From Aldrovandia affinis (taxonomy: Eukaryota > Chordata > Actinopteri > Notacanthiformes > Halosauridae), in the NCBI GenBank assembly GCA_029706075.1, contig JAINUG010000329.1, positions 186,001-250,000 of the forward strand: a stretch of DNA of 64,000 nt, in the 5' to 3' direction. Below the pieces are notes generated by a model. That model saw only the letters and a list, made by a program, of their open reading frames with translations, made no database searches and was not told the origin of the DNA. A program made the translations under genes and the position numbers. The number at the start of each line of letters is the position of its first letter. Within the stretch, counting starts at the first letter, position 1. Shown one piece after another: positions 46,218 through 57,429 of the stretch.

Positions 46218-46319
46218 CAATGCTTTATGCTTTATTGTTTGTGTATTGCTGTTGCAGCTTCTAAATGAATGGTTAATAATTAAGCCTACAAATTCACACA
46301 GTTAGCACCAATTGATTGG

Positions 46320-46830
46320 TTGGTTTATCAAGCGGCTAGAGGAACTGCTCCCTCTTACCTCCAGACACTCACACCCTACACCCCAGCCAGACCCCTCCGC
46401 TCCACTTCCTCTGGCAAACTGACTGTCCCATCCCTCCGGGCGCCTGGTAGCCACTCCTCGCGGTCTCGCCTCTTCTCTGTCCTGACCCCTCAGTGGTGTA
46501 ATGATCTTCCGCACTCAGTCAGGACCACGGAATCACTTGCGATCTTCTGCAAGAGACTCAAAACCCACCTTTTCAGACTCTACTACCACTGAATTCTGTA
46601 TATCTAGCCAATTGTCATCACCACTGCCTACTTGTTTAATACTTTTTGTATATGTATACTTGTTTCCTCCTCAAAAAAAAAAATAAATAATTTGCAGCTG
46701 CCAACAATGATGTCTATCGCTGTATTACTGCACTGATCTCTTGCGCGAACAATGATTGTTCTCACCATGTATTAATGCACATCTTGTAAGTCGCTCTGGT
46801 TAAGAGCATCTGCTAAATGCTTAAAATGAT
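46320..46830 (+). mobile_element. L2-type LINE 3' end, sense, 5'-truncated
   Basis: The frame 46320-46592 encodes the LINE C-terminus (AARGTAPSYLQTLTPYTPAR, SRSRLFSVLTPQWCNDLPHS, FCKRLKTHLFRLYYH and a stop). The non-coding tail with AGTCGCTCTGGTTAAGAGCA and CTGCTAAATGC follows. It belongs to the same family as the antisense copy at 31,735. It ends 45 bp before EGFR exon 10. Confidence 0.9.
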
Positions 46831-46874
46831 AAATGATTGTAGTTTTTGTTATATTTTTGTAATATTTTTTTCAG

Positions 46875-46948
46875 TGATCCCTTTACAAAAACGCCCAGTC
46901 TGGATCCTGCAAAATTGGACATATTCAAGACCGTGAAGGAAATTACTG
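46875..46948 (+). CDS. egfr: EGFR exon 10 (domain III)
   Basis: The 74-nt exon equals human exon 10, with acceptor TTTCAG and donor GTAAGA. It encodes (G)DPFTKTPSLDPAKLDIFKT and VKEIT, matching human [24 protein letters not shown]. Confidence 0.96.
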
Positions 46949-47043
46949 GTAAGACAAAAGCACAGTTTGCTCCAAATTTTGGTTGAAGGTCATGGGACCT
47001 ATGTGAAGTTGGCTGATGATATCGTCCCTTTCTTGTTTCAAAG

Positions 47044-47134
47044 GCTTTCTGTTGATTCAAGCCTGGCCATCAAACCTAACCTCTCTGAGCCCTTTTGAGA
47101 ACTTGGAAATCATCCGTGGCAGGACCAAACAGCA
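47044..47134 (+). CDS. egfr: EGFR exon 11 (domain III)
   Basis: The 91-nt exon equals human exon 11, with acceptor TCAAAG and donor GTAAGT. It encodes (G)[19 protein letters not shown] and [10 protein letters not shown](Q). Human has [30 protein letters not shown]. The sequon shifts from NRT to NLT at the same place. Confidence 0.97.
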
Positions 47135-48150
47135 GTAAGTTCTACATGTTCACAGAGAAAGTATACGCTAGTTCAGATAAAAGTGTACAGAATAGGTGTG
47201 GTACAGATATGTTTCCTTTGTGTTCATACACCTTCAATTTTCATCTTATATTAACTAGATTACTTTTTTACTATTGCCAGTACTTCACATTAGCTGGGAC
47301 CTGTGTTTTGACTCATCACTCAAGCTTGTCCCAATTTGTCAGATACTGCAAGGCTCTGTATTTTATCTGCCTTCACAACAAATGAAAGTGATTATTTTTA
47401 TGATTTCAATAAATGGTATACATTTTTCATTAAGGTCCCAATTCTGGCTTGAGTTACCTGTGCATGAAAGGTATTACAAAGTTGTTGAACCTCCATCCAT
47501 AAATGTTAATGAGATAGTTCATATGTGCTGAATGTTAAAAAGATGTGCTGGACATTTTCACGTTGCGTGTGATTCCCTTTAACTGTAGTGCAATGTGTCC
47601 TCAGGGCCGAGAAAGGGACACTGTCTTTAAGAATATCTGAGCTGGCTTCTAATACTGTGTTTATTGTCATTAACCAAGACATTGTAAGAAACTACAATTT
47701 TAATAAGAATGCTCTCAGTAAATATAGTTTTTCTGACTCTTTCTCTGTTTAGGTTTTATTAAAAACTCTGGTACTTCATTGAGCTGTGTATGTGGATTCG
47801 TATTACTGGGTCAAAAGTTGTGCAGGTTGAGATCTTATGTACCACTACATTAATTACAAGTTCTATACAGTTAGATCTTGAATAATTTCTCATTAAGGTC
47901 AGAATTATGGCCTATGTGAACAACTTTATGCCACACCCATTGCCTTTCCTCAAGCAATCCTGATTTATAACATTTAATTATGGTTTACATTATGGTCACG
48001 TTGTTAGATAAGTGGGAAAAGCCCAGCGCACATTTCCAAGATCTCGTAGTAATGCTAGAATATTGCCACAGCTTTGCAGAACCACTGTTTGTGTTTGCCA
48101 GGAGAGCAGATGTGCACAGAAAAGTGCTGATCCTCCTGTCTGCTCTCTCC
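47135..48150. other. EGFR intron 11, no repeat recognised
   Basis: About 1 kb of AT-rich intron with no identifiable element. Confidence 0.4.
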
Positions 48151-48153
48151 CAG

Positions 48154-48353
48154 AGGCACGGCCAGTCTGGCTGCACTGAAGCTTTCCATCAGCCACCTGG
48201 GCCTGCGATCCCTGAAGGAGATCAGTGACGGTGATGTTGTGATAAAGGGCAACACCCAGCTGTGCTACACCAATATGGACCAGTGGAAGAGACTGTTCAA
48301 ATCCGACAAGCAGCAGTCCAAGGTCGATGGCAATTCAGACCCCGCCACATGCG
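48154..48353 (+). CDS. egfr: EGFR exon 12 (end of domain III)
   Basis: The 200-nt exon equals human exon 12, with acceptor TCCCAG and donor GTGAGT. It encodes (Q)[59 protein letters not shown] and NSDPATC. Human has [39 protein letters not shown]. It completes the L2 ligand-binding domain. Confidence 0.96.
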
Positions 48354-48684
48354 GTGAGTGTGGAAATGTCCACGTGTAACTGATGTGCAATTAGCTCTAT
48401 GAGGAGGAGGGCCAAATATCTATCTAATGGAATTGATTATCAAGCGGTTCCGGGTACAAGCATAGACATGGAATTCAGACATAGAATGGTTTTATTAACA
48501 AGGGGAAGTAAATATATTGTGAATGCGTTGTGAATTTTGAATTTATGCATTTAAGAATTGACGCTAAAAATGAACTGAAGGAAACTACTTTTGGAATAGA
48601 TCCCTCTCCTGCAAATATTATTTTGTAAGAGAGCTATTTCTTCAACCTTAAAGTGCATGTCACCCACCTTCCTGATCCCCACAG

Positions 48685-48817
48685 CTCAGGAGAACAACAT
48701 ATGTGATGAGCTATGCACAGAGGAAGGGTGCTGGGGCCCCGGCCCCACCATGTGCTTCACCTGTCGCCATTTAGTCCGAAGGGGGCGTTGTGTGGGGACC
48801 TGTAACCTCCTTGATGG
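48685..48817 (+). CDS. egfr: EGFR exon 13 (start of domain IV)
   Basis: The 133-nt exon equals human exon 13, with acceptor CCACAG and donor GTGAGT. It encodes (A)QENNICDELCTEEGCWGPG, PTMCFTCRHLVRRGRCVGTC and NLLDG. The cysteine pattern follows human [38 protein letters not shown]. Confidence 0.96.
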
Positions 48818-48959
48818 GTGAGTAAGAGCTCAACATTAACATTGCCCTATATTTCCCAAATCAACTTGTGATCTTATGATTATATATCTAATATAATAAT
48901 TTTCTTTAGTGTCCCTGCATTACCAAGACAATGTTTTATGTCTTCATAACATCTATTTT

Positions 48960-49342
48960 CATTTCATTCGGTTCTGAGAACTCAGAACACATGAAAAATT
49001 CAGCAGCCAGAATCTTAACCAGGACGAGGAGGCATGACCATACTTCTCGCCTGTGCTGGCAGACTTACACTGGCTCCCAATACCCCACAGAATACAATTA
49101 AAAACTCTGCCACTAACATTCAAAGCTTTGAACAACCTGGCCCCTCCATATCTCTGAACTTTTGGTACCACACTCAACATGTTGAATCTCAGGTCCTCAG
49201 TCCCAGGCCTCATGACCATCCCACGCACCAGGCATTGTACCTTTGGTGAAATGTTGTCCCCCGACTTTGGAATAATCTTCCAACAGACATTCGGAACAGT
49301 GAAAGTGTGGAGGTGTTTAAAAAAAGGCTGAAAACACACCTT
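48960..49342 (+). mobile_element. L2-type LINE C-terminal fragment in EGFR intron 13
   Basis: On the + strand the sequence reads, in shifting frames, NSAARILTRTRRHDH near 48,998-49,040, LTFKALNNLAPPYL near 49,108-49,152 and SVEVFKKRLKTHLY at 49,308-49,345. These are the usual end motifs of L2 proteins. There are several frame breaks and a stop. The antisense frame over this region is a shadow. Confidence 0.8.
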
Positions 49343-49343
49343 T

Positions 49344-49660
49344 ACGGCGGCAGATAGTGTAGTGGTCTAACACATCATATTTTGGCTGGTCCGATATGGT
49401 GTGTGCTGCCTGTCAGGGACGCGGTTCATAACCCATTTCTAAGCGACTGGCCCTGGTCATCAGCCCCGATCGGGGGCGGCATTTGGCTGTCTGCCCCAGG
49501 GGGAGGGGGAAGGCTGAGCTGGTTCGAGTCCGCTGTGAAGCACGTAAGGAGAGGGTAAATCAAAATGAATACAGGGTGTAATTGGCTACTAAATTGGGAG
49601 AAAAATGGGAAAAAATCATAAACAAATTTATTTAAAAAAATCATTTAAAATCATGGCCTT
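49344..49660 (+). repeat. tRNA-headed SINE, family 2, copy 2
   Basis: It starts GGCGGCAGATAGTGTAGTGG and has the GTTCATAACCC variant of the B box, the GATCGGGGGCGGCATTTGGC body and the TAAATTGGGAGAAAAATGGG tail. It follows directly on the LINE fragment. Confidence 0.85.
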
Positions 49661-49679
49661 CAACAACAGCCAGTGACCC

Positions 49680-49770
49680 CCCCCAGCACATACACACACA
49701 CTCACTCACACACGCGCACACGCACACTCACACACACTCACACTCACACACACTCACACACTACATTCAT
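49680..49770. repeat. CA-rich microsatellite
   Basis: An interrupted (CA)n tract with CACACTCACACA units. Confidence 0.85.
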
Positions 49771-49789
49771 GTCCTGAATGTATCCTTAT

Positions 49790-50850
49790 TTTACTGTTTT
49801 TTACAATCCCTTTGACACTAATCTCAATTTCCAAAACCTTAGACACAACATTCAAAACGGTCAGCACTTGTAACACAGCCTGTCCTATGTTCAAAACCTT
49901 GCATTGTGCATCTTTGAAGAAATCTTGCACTTCAGAAATCATTGGTTCAAATAACTCATTTATCATGAAATACTATAGGAACATTAGTTTAGATCACCCA
50001 CACACAAGATACCGATAGCTTCACTGTTTATTTGTTTTTACAATCCTTTAATATTGCAGTAAAAAATGCTTGATACATGTTTCAATATGGATCTTTTTGT
50101 GATTCTAAATAAAGGGAGTAGTAGAGACAGTAGAAGAGACAGTGGAATCATTGAACAAAATCAGCAAGGAAAAATACAATTACAGCATAGGTTTGTTTGA
50201 ATCATAGTAACAAGCCCTCAACTGCAGTGAAAATCAAAACCAAATAATGACATTCATTGGTTAGTTATTTCCATCAAGCCTATCTTGTGGATTTGTCCAT
50301 AAGTTCTCATCCACATCACAGTGGATATTTTCATTTGCCATACATTGGGGAAAAAACCTTCTGGCATGGCGAATCCAGGTTTGACATTGGTCTGCTGTGA
50401 TGTCATTGCATGCATCATCCATGGCCTGGAGGAGGGTGGCACGTTTGTGAGGGCGACAATCATGCACCTTCCACCACCATGCTGAGAAGAATTCCTCAAT
50501 TGGGTTCAGGAAAGGAAAGTATGGGGGCAAGTACAGAGTTGTAAACAGTAGATGGGCCTAAAACCATGTCTGCACCATTTCAGCATGGTGGAACCTAACA
50601 TTGTCCCACACTGTCACATAAGTCACTCCATCAGCTTGACAGACCTGCTGTAGCTCATCAAGGAAATTCACAAGAAGAGCTGCATTATAGGATCCCATAA
50701 GAGGTCTGTGTATTGTATTCAGGCAATTGAAAAAAGTGTTTAGAGTTTTTAAAAATGTGCATTTTGATTATCCATTTTGAGTTTTGTGTCTACAGTTTTG
50801 AAAAATGACCACAAGGTTCTGAAATTAGTGCCAAAGTGATTTCTCAGTCA
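49790..50850 (-). mobile_element. IS630/Tc1-mariner-type transposase remnant, copy 1 (antisense)
   Basis: On the minus strand the region 50,690-50,260 reads LVNFLDELQQVCQADGVTYV then TVWDNVRFHHAEMV, which contains a catalytic aspartate. A shifted frame follows with LPPYFPFLNPIEEFFSAWWW, which contains the catalytic glutamate. It continues to CQTWIRHARRFFPQCMANEN and IHCDVDENLWTNPQDRLDG. There is a break near 50,560. The N-terminal part is not seen. Outer boundaries are approximate, based on flanking repeats with fixed TTTGACACTAATC / GATTAGTGCCAAAGTG-type sequence. Confidence 0.75.
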
Positions 50851-51059
50851 TGTTCTCATGTTCTGATGGTTTTTTGGGGGGATATTCTTTGCTTTGTGCC
50901 TCGTGCTGCTTGGAATTTTTCTTTCATCTCTCCTTGTAATGTTTTTATTTATTGTGGCTATTCCTATAACTTTGATTTAGTATCTACTATGTTCGTTTTT
51001 TTGATTGCCAAGACACATTTCTTGAAATTATGCTCCATTTCCCAAAACTCTAAACACAA

Positions 51060-52358
51060 ATGCATATGTAGCGCTCGCGTCGATAAGCAACTACTGACTT
51101 GTATGTGGACCAATACTCCAGGTTCGATAAGAGTGGTTGAGAAATAACGAGACCATCATTTAGAAAATATAACTTGAAAATGTATTTGAAGGGATCAGTA
51201 TGAAATGAGGAATTGTTTGAATCACCATATCAATAAACAATAAGTGTTTTGAATAACAATACCACAGGCTAGACACAAATTCGCACAACACCATTTAACC
51301 TGGTGCAACCTCTTTAAAATGGTGTTCACGCTCCCTGTTCAATTATTGAATTATCCGTGAGGTGAGTTCTTTTATGCCTATTTAACATCTGCTTGCGCTT
51401 TTATAGAGTATTTACCTTTATTCCCCTCAATAGCTTATGCATGAATAATATACATATGAATTTCAATGCTATTAATAGTGTTTGTGTCTATCACTTATTT
51501 ATTACTACTTATTCAGCTATGATTTATTTTATAGTTCTAGAGAGGTATTCTAATAATAATTGTATTATAGTATTCTAATACCCCAACGGATGAGTGTGGT
51601 TTAAATTATAATCAACCCCCTTTAAAAGTCAGACCTTCAATCTTCAATCCGATTGAACACTTGCATGATAACCTTATTAACCATTCAGTTCAATATACAC
51701 GCACAATTTGTAAACAAATCAACATACAGGTTTGATTGTAAACATGGGAAAGAAAGGAAAAGAAAAAAGAAATGGCCCTTCAATCTGAAATGACAAAGTG
51801 TTCCTTTATTGGTGAAAGTTCCTTGAACTCGGAGAAGAGAAAGAAAGCTCTTTCCTATCACTTCCGCAGGAAATAAAATACCCCAAATGGGTTGTTCCGA
51901 TCACTCCAGGGTTAGCTCGCCACCTCTGATGCACAGGGGAAATCCCATTCTGCTCCACGCTTATTCCTGCGCGTGAGATCCGCGCAGAATAACCGATCCA
52001 ACAAAAAAAAAAAAAAAACGCAATCAATTACCAACAGTGGCTCAACTAGCTATTCTCATAATTAACCACGTAACCATACAATAGCCCATATAAAACATAG
52101 TTAGCTGTAGCTCTAGCTAACAGATGACCACGTTACATCATTTTCAATACGAGGACACATTTCTTTCCCGGAATTTATTAAATGGCCGCCATTTACGTCT
52201 CTGCTCATTCAATTAACATTAGCTTAATTAAAACAGCAACCATAGACTAACACTCCTAACTATACAGTTACAAAACCGAAACCGTTTCATTTCTCATTTC
52301 AGTGCACAATCATCATGTTTTTGCAATGCATAAACTTCATTTCCATAATGTATATGTC
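51060..52358. other. EGFR intron 13, unclassified part
   Basis: No exon is recognised. A poly(A) run near 52,003 and a block with CTCCAGGGTTAGCTCGCCAC may belong to an unknown repeat. Confidence 0.35.
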
Positions 52359-52366
52359 CCCACATT

Positions 52367-52695
52367 CAGGGCTGGACTGGGACAAAAAATAGGCCCTGCC
52401 ATTTGGCTCAGACCGGCCCATCCAGTGGCGTAGCGTGGGTTGCCAGCACCCGGTGCGGGGGGGGGGGTGCTACGCGAAAAAAAGCTGAGACCAGTTCGTT
52501 TATTTCGCGGACCAGGGGGGGGGGGTGCTACGCGAAAAAATAATTGCGCCCCTCGGAACACCCGATCCGTGGTATAATATATATTTATATTTTTTTTTAT
52601 TAAAAAAATATATATATAAAATAATTCTACCGGCCCAAAACTAGACCGGCCCACCGGGAATCTGCCCGGTAGACTATATAGCCAGTCCAGCCCTG
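52367..52695. mobile_element. hAT MITE (329 bp) with internal poly-G insert
   Basis: Ends CAGGGCTGGACTGG and CCAGTCCAGCCCTG are perfect inverted repeats apart from one base. A perfect 8-bp duplication CCCACATT flanks them (52,359-52,366 and 52,696-52,703). Inside is a second repeat unit with CAGTGGCGTAGCGTGGGTTG and two copies of GGTGCTACGCGAAAAAA after poly-G runs. This looks like part of another non-autonomous element. Confidence 0.92.
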
Positions 52696-52764
52696 CCCAC
52701 ATTCTACGCCTAGCCCGCAATTGTTTTACAAGCTAAATCTTATGCTAGCAAGCACATTTTCTCC

Positions 52765-53012
52765 CTGGTCGTCAGTCCCGATCGGAGGCGGTGTTTGGCT
52801 GTCCGCCTCCGGGGGAGGGGGGAGGGTGAGCCGGCACGAGTCCGTCGAGGAGCAGGAAAAAGGCGTCCGTGGTAGATTACCGTCTCGGAAGAGGCGGATA
52901 AAAAATCGGTCCGGAAATAGTGTCTCGCCCTGGAGGACGGGCGGCGGACTCGTGGGGGAGGGTGAATTGAGATAAATAGAGGGTATAATTGGCAACCAAA
53001 TTGGGAGAAAAA
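52765..53012 (+). repeat. tRNA-headed SINE, family 2, copy 3 (5'-truncated)
   Basis: It starts inside the body at CTGGTCGTCAGTCCCGATCG and runs to ACCAAATTGGGAGAAAAA. The tRNA-like head is missing, consistent with truncation on insertion. It is close in sequence to copy 1 (38,363) apart from a 15-bp block GATTACCGTCTCGGA near 52,875. Confidence 0.85.
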
Positions 53013-53289
53013 CCCCATAAGGGTCACCACCATTTTCAGGTCGCATGTCACCCATTAGGTTATATTTAATTCCTATCCATTCCCACACAGATCACCATTT
53101 TACCTTTAGGATCACAATATCTTATTTATCAGTTAATCATAAATTAATATGCTATTTCCTTTACCCTTTACTCTGTAGTGACCTGGGTTACACATAACTG
53201 CACACTTATCTTTACAAACTTCAAACTTCCATGTCAAAACCAAACTCTCCACTCAAAGCCATGTAATCTTACATCTAAACCAAACTTTG

Positions 53290-53980
53290 CCTTCAGACAT
53301 CACACAAAAGCCATCAAATACACACACTATAAAATAGCCATTACACACTGGTGAGATCAATTCAAAACACTACTGTAAAAACCTGTTACTGCAATGAATA
53401 ATGGCGCTTATGGTTTTCCCCCAGAACAACCTATTTACATGATGAACACAATATAAGGACACAACACATTACATTTGCTACATTTTTAATTCCTCAATGT
53501 ACTGTAGTAAAATAAACTGAAATTGAGTGAAAAAGTTAATGTACTGTAAAAATATGCAACTGATGCATAAAGAACGTAGAATACAGTATAATAATTTCCA
53601 TGTATTTACCAATATAAACCAATGTACATAAAGAAAGAAATCACATTTATTCTGCCACAGCATCCCGTCGCTGGTCTGGGTCAGGCCAGAGATTCTCATC
53701 AACATCACAGGCAATATTAGCCCTAGCCAGGCAGCGGGGGAGAAAAACCCTTGCATGCCTTATCCACCCCTGGCAAGCCTCAACTGTAATATCTAAACAA
53801 GCCTACAAAAGTAGGCCATCATATAGCCTGTACTACAGTATATACTGCTGTAATACATAACTGTACTCAAATACTTGATACAGTATGAAAAACCATACTT
53901 GCACCATCCTCTTCCTCTACCTTCAGGTCTTTGTGGATCCATTGTTCCAAAACAAGTGAACTGACCCATGGCCCTTTTAT
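53290..53980 (-). mobile_element. IS630/Tc1-mariner-type transposase remnant, copy 2 (antisense)
   Basis: The minus strand at 53,790-53,655 reads CQGWIRHARVFLPRCLARAN then IACDVDENLWPDPDQRRDA, the same C-terminal motif as copy 1 at 50,260-50,400. Only the C-terminal end of the transposase remains. Boundaries are approximate. Confidence 0.75.
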
Positions 53981-53983
53981 CTA

Positions 53984-54366
53984 CAGTGCATCCGGAAAGT
54001 ATTCACAGCGCTTCACTTTTTCCACATTTTGTTCTGTTACAGCCTTATTCCAAAATTGATTAAATTCTTTTTTTTCCCTCAGAATTCTACACACAATACC
54101 CCATAATGACAAAGTGAAAAAAGTTTTTTAGAAATTTTTGCAAATGTATTAAAAATAAAAAATGAAAATATCACATGTACATAAGTATTCACGCCGTTTG
54201 CTATGACACTCAAAATTGAATTTATAAATTTATAAAAAACTTTTTTCACTTTGTTATTATGGGGTATTCTGAGAAAAAAAATGAATTTAATCCATTTTGG
54301 AATAAGGCTGTAACAGAACAAAATGTGGAAAAAGTGAAGCGCTGTGAATACTTTCTGGATGCACTG
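53984..54366. mobile_element. Palindromic Tc1 MITE (383 bp)
   Basis: Ends CAGTGCATCCGGAAAGTATT and AATACTTTCTGGATGCACTG are inverted repeats that continue inward for well over 100 bp (TTCACTTTTTCCACATTTTG and its complement). TA lies on both sides (53,982-53,983 and 54,367-54,368). There is no coding region, so it is a non-autonomous Tc1-type element. Confidence 0.93.
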
Positions 54367-54589
54367 TATCTATCCATCCTGAGGTTCTGATTGGTGTGTG
54401 AACAATTTTGACTCTTAGTGTTTCCTCCTGGGGAATTGTGTGTTAATTGGGTTCAAGTTGTGATCACTTGAGTTAATAATATTGAATGTCAGTGCTTTCT
54501 AAATGAGCAAATGGTGCAGCCAGTGATATATGAAGGGATTTGTCTGTAGAGTTTTTCACAAAAAGTTAAACAGATCTGAACCATGTGTG

Positions 54590-54735
54590 AAAACAGTGGA
54601 ATAGTGTTTATACTTTTGGGAAATGTGTCTGTCTTTTGGTAGATGTCAGTGCGTCATGGTTTGGGATGTTTAGTTAATAGTGAACCATGTGTGAAAACAG
54701 TGGAATAGTGTTTATAGAAATGTGTCTGTCTTTTT
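54590..54735. repeat. Local tandem duplication of about 100 bp
   Basis: The block GAACCATGTGTGAAAACAGT followed by GGAATAGTGTTTATA and GTGTCTGTCTTTT occurs twice in a row, along with GGTTTGGGATGTTTAGTTAA. It probably belongs to the end region of the IS630-like copy. Confidence 0.75.
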
Positions 54736-54774
54736 ACATGGTTTGGGATGTTTAGTTAATAGTCCGAGTTACAG

Positions 54775-54865
54775 TGTGTAAGCGATCGAGAAAAACTGTA
54801 AGAGCCTTGAGATATCTGATATGAATCAAGCTATATAAAATAAAGGTTATTATTATTATTACTAT
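54775..54865 (+). repeat. L2-type LINE 3' tail with (ATT)n
   Basis: The sequence GAGATATCTGATATGAATCA followed by AGCTATATAAAATAAAGGTT and an (ATT)n tract resembles the end of L2 elements (GCGCTATATAAATAAA-type). Confidence 0.55.
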
Positions 54866-54869
54866 TATT

Positions 54870-55810
54870 ATTATTTATTGTCAGGAAATGTCTTATTTTA
54901 AATGCAAAGAAAATGGAAGAATCTTAAGAAACTGAATATTTGCATTCTTAGTGTGTTGGGGTTATGGTTAGTGGTGAATAGTTCTGAAATCACTGTCGAA
55001 TCCTGAGGTTTGAGCCTTCGTACTTTCCGGATTCCCTGATTTCAAAACTGAAATGTTTCAGCCCTGACTTAATTCAACAGTAGCTCACTCAAAGTACACT
55101 TGCTTAAATTTCTATGAATGTGACATATAAATGCAAAAAAATTATAGAATAATAAAACAGCATGATCCTGTTTTCTAGATAATGTAAATATTACAGTATA
55201 CTAACAAATATACCTTTACTGAAGTTAGTTTATGCATGAGAGAGCAAAAGACAGATATCTGTGGCTCTATCTGCGCAAGCAAAGCACGCAATGCATTTTC
55301 ACTTACGCCTTCTTTAGGCACTGAGCCCCCATGACTGAAAAATGCTCTATAGGTTCATATTGACTAACCCCCTGAGGTCCGTGCTAAGCTTTTAATGTTT
55401 TTAGATTTTGGCATGGTCTGATATTTATCTCAATTTCATCAATTTAACACACACTTACTCCAAAGTGTTTGATATTTTTATTTGAAGGACAATCACAGCT
55501 ACATTTGTATGCCATCAATAGTTTGGTCAGTATCATATGCAGCTTGTAAATAGATCTACAAACACACAAGTTAAAAATAGTAAATTTTTCTGCTGTCACA
55601 AAAGATGTGAAAGCACACACTAAACTATAGTGACGAATTGTTTTGCCAATGTGCGTTTGTTCACCAAGGTCTTGGTTATGTAAGGGTGTGAAAATAGTTT
55701 AGCACATCTGAGATCTAAATAGCTAAAAACCTGTTTTTATCAGAACTGGTCACATTTATTTCAGGCTGTGGGAGGGCTAAATGCTAAATACCTGAATATT
55801 CATTTTGGCT
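54870..55810. other. EGFR intron 13, unique part
   Basis: No recognised feature. Confidence 0.35.
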
Positions 55811-55814
55811 CTTT

Positions 55815-56400
55815 GTTACGTTGCAACACGCGGAATGTTTGGCGTCACAACACGCGATATTCATAGGCTATATTTTCACGAGTATTTGAAAACAAGCGAA
55901 ATAAAATTAATATCAGCATAGACTGTTGCTGGCAGATTGCAAGCGTAAACACAGACAAGATGTAAAAAAATAAAAAAACAAGCGAAATAAAATCAATAGC
56001 ATAGACTGTTGCTGGCAGATTGCAAGCGTAAACACAGACATACGATATATTTTATAACATTTTACGCTGTTTGAAAACTATTTTGTGTGCCTATTGCAAT
56101 TTGTTACATTGCGACATGCGGAATATGTAGTCACAAGGCGCGGAATTCATATATTTTCACGAGTATTTGAAAATATACTCGTGAATATACTGTTGCTGGC
56201 AGATTGCAAGCGTAAACACAGACATACGATATATTTTATAACATTTTAGGCTGTTTGAAAAGTATTTTCTGTGCCTATTGCAATTTGTTACATTGCGACA
56301 TGCGGAATATGTAGTCACAAGACGCGGAATTTATATATATTTTCCAGTATTTGAAAACAAGCGAAATAAAATAAATATCAGCATAGACTGTCCTCTTCAG
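55815..56400. repeat. Tandem repeat, about 184-bp units
   Basis: The block GTTACATTGCGACATGCGGA occurs at 56,103 and 56,287, with a variant at about 55,816. TTGCTGGCAGATTGCAAGCG occurs at about 55,926, 56,010 and 56,191. One unit contains a short extra duplication of about 84 bp starting ACAAGCGAAATAAAA. Each unit also carries a CACGAGTATTTGAAAA motif, and at 56,157-56,184 it forms a perfect small palindrome with ATACTCGTG. No proteins are encoded. Confidence 0.88.
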
Positions 56401-56932
56401 TTTGTGTTGTTTATGCCGGCGTTTTCACACATGGCCCGAAGCACCTCCCCGAAATTAGCACCTCGTTAACATGTCAATAGAAGGGGACGTTACTAAAAGG
56501 TAAAAACAGAGTAAAAAGCAAGGTTTACTTTTGGTCTAATTAAGCTAATTTTAAAATCCCATTTGATTTGCCAGTGCTCAAATCGGAAAGTCGCGATTCT
56601 AAGGTTTCTGTCAATGTTTTTGCCGCGTGTGTATGATAAAATATCGCGAAGTTAGAAATAGTAATATACTTGTATTGCTGCTTGGATCGGCGCCGATCCA
56701 GCCGACCTCAGGGGGCTAAAATACTGTCATATTTATTCATTGCCATGTGAATCCACGCCCATCAGATAGGACCGTTCCAAATCAGAATATGATCAAGGAC
56801 ATGACCACCCAGCTGCACCAAGCTGCAAAGACATTTGACAGTATTTCAGGCCAAATTTTGTTGTTCAATTGAGTTGATGCTGGACAGTCAGAGCAATTTG
56901 GACAAATTTAAAGGAGTAATTTGTTTTTGCAG

Positions 56933-57023
56933 AGAGCCACGGGAGTACGTGGTGAACAAGACATGTCTGGAGTGTGACACAGAGTGCAAGCCTCTGAACA
57001 GGACCAAGACGTGCCTTGGGCCA
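56933..57023 (+). CDS. egfr: EGFR exon 14 (domain IV)
   Basis: The 91-nt exon equals human exon 14, with acceptor TTGCAG and donor GTAAGT. It encodes (G)EPREYVVNKTCLECDTECK and PLNRTKTCLGP. Human has EPREFVENSECIQCHPECL.PQAMNITCTGR. Two sequons (NKT and NRT) are seen. Confidence 0.96.
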
Positions 57024-57189
57024 GTAAGTTCGCCTCATATTGGACTCGTCATGTGTGCTGTTTGAGAAAGACATTTTAACACGCATGTACGTGTCCATGT
57101 GCCATTGTGCAGTATGCATCCCATAAAGGACTCTACACAGGCAGGTCTTCCTAATATATCAGTGTATTTGGTGAGATACAGTGAGCACC

Positions 57190-57310
57190 ATAATTCATTG
57201 GACAGTGACACATTTTTTGTTATTTTGGTTCTGTACTCTAGCACTTTGAGTTTGAAAGGATGCAATGACAATGAGGTTGAAGTGCAGACATGTACACATG
57301 GGCGAAAGGG
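57190..57310. repeat. Tc1-like terminal block, isolated
   Basis: It matches the left end of the Tc1 at 4018: GAGCACCATAATTCATTGGA, then TTTTTTGTTATTTTGGTTCT and CTAGCACTTTGAGTTTGAAA. Only one end is present. Confidence 0.8.
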
Positions 57311-57429
57311 AAACAGTTATCAAAAAGAATAAGGGTAAAGTGAGAGGCGGCACAATTTAATGTATGATTTAACGGAGGCATTGCTACAAGAAATGAAAGA
57401 AATGTCTCTCTCTCTCTCCTTGTGCAACA

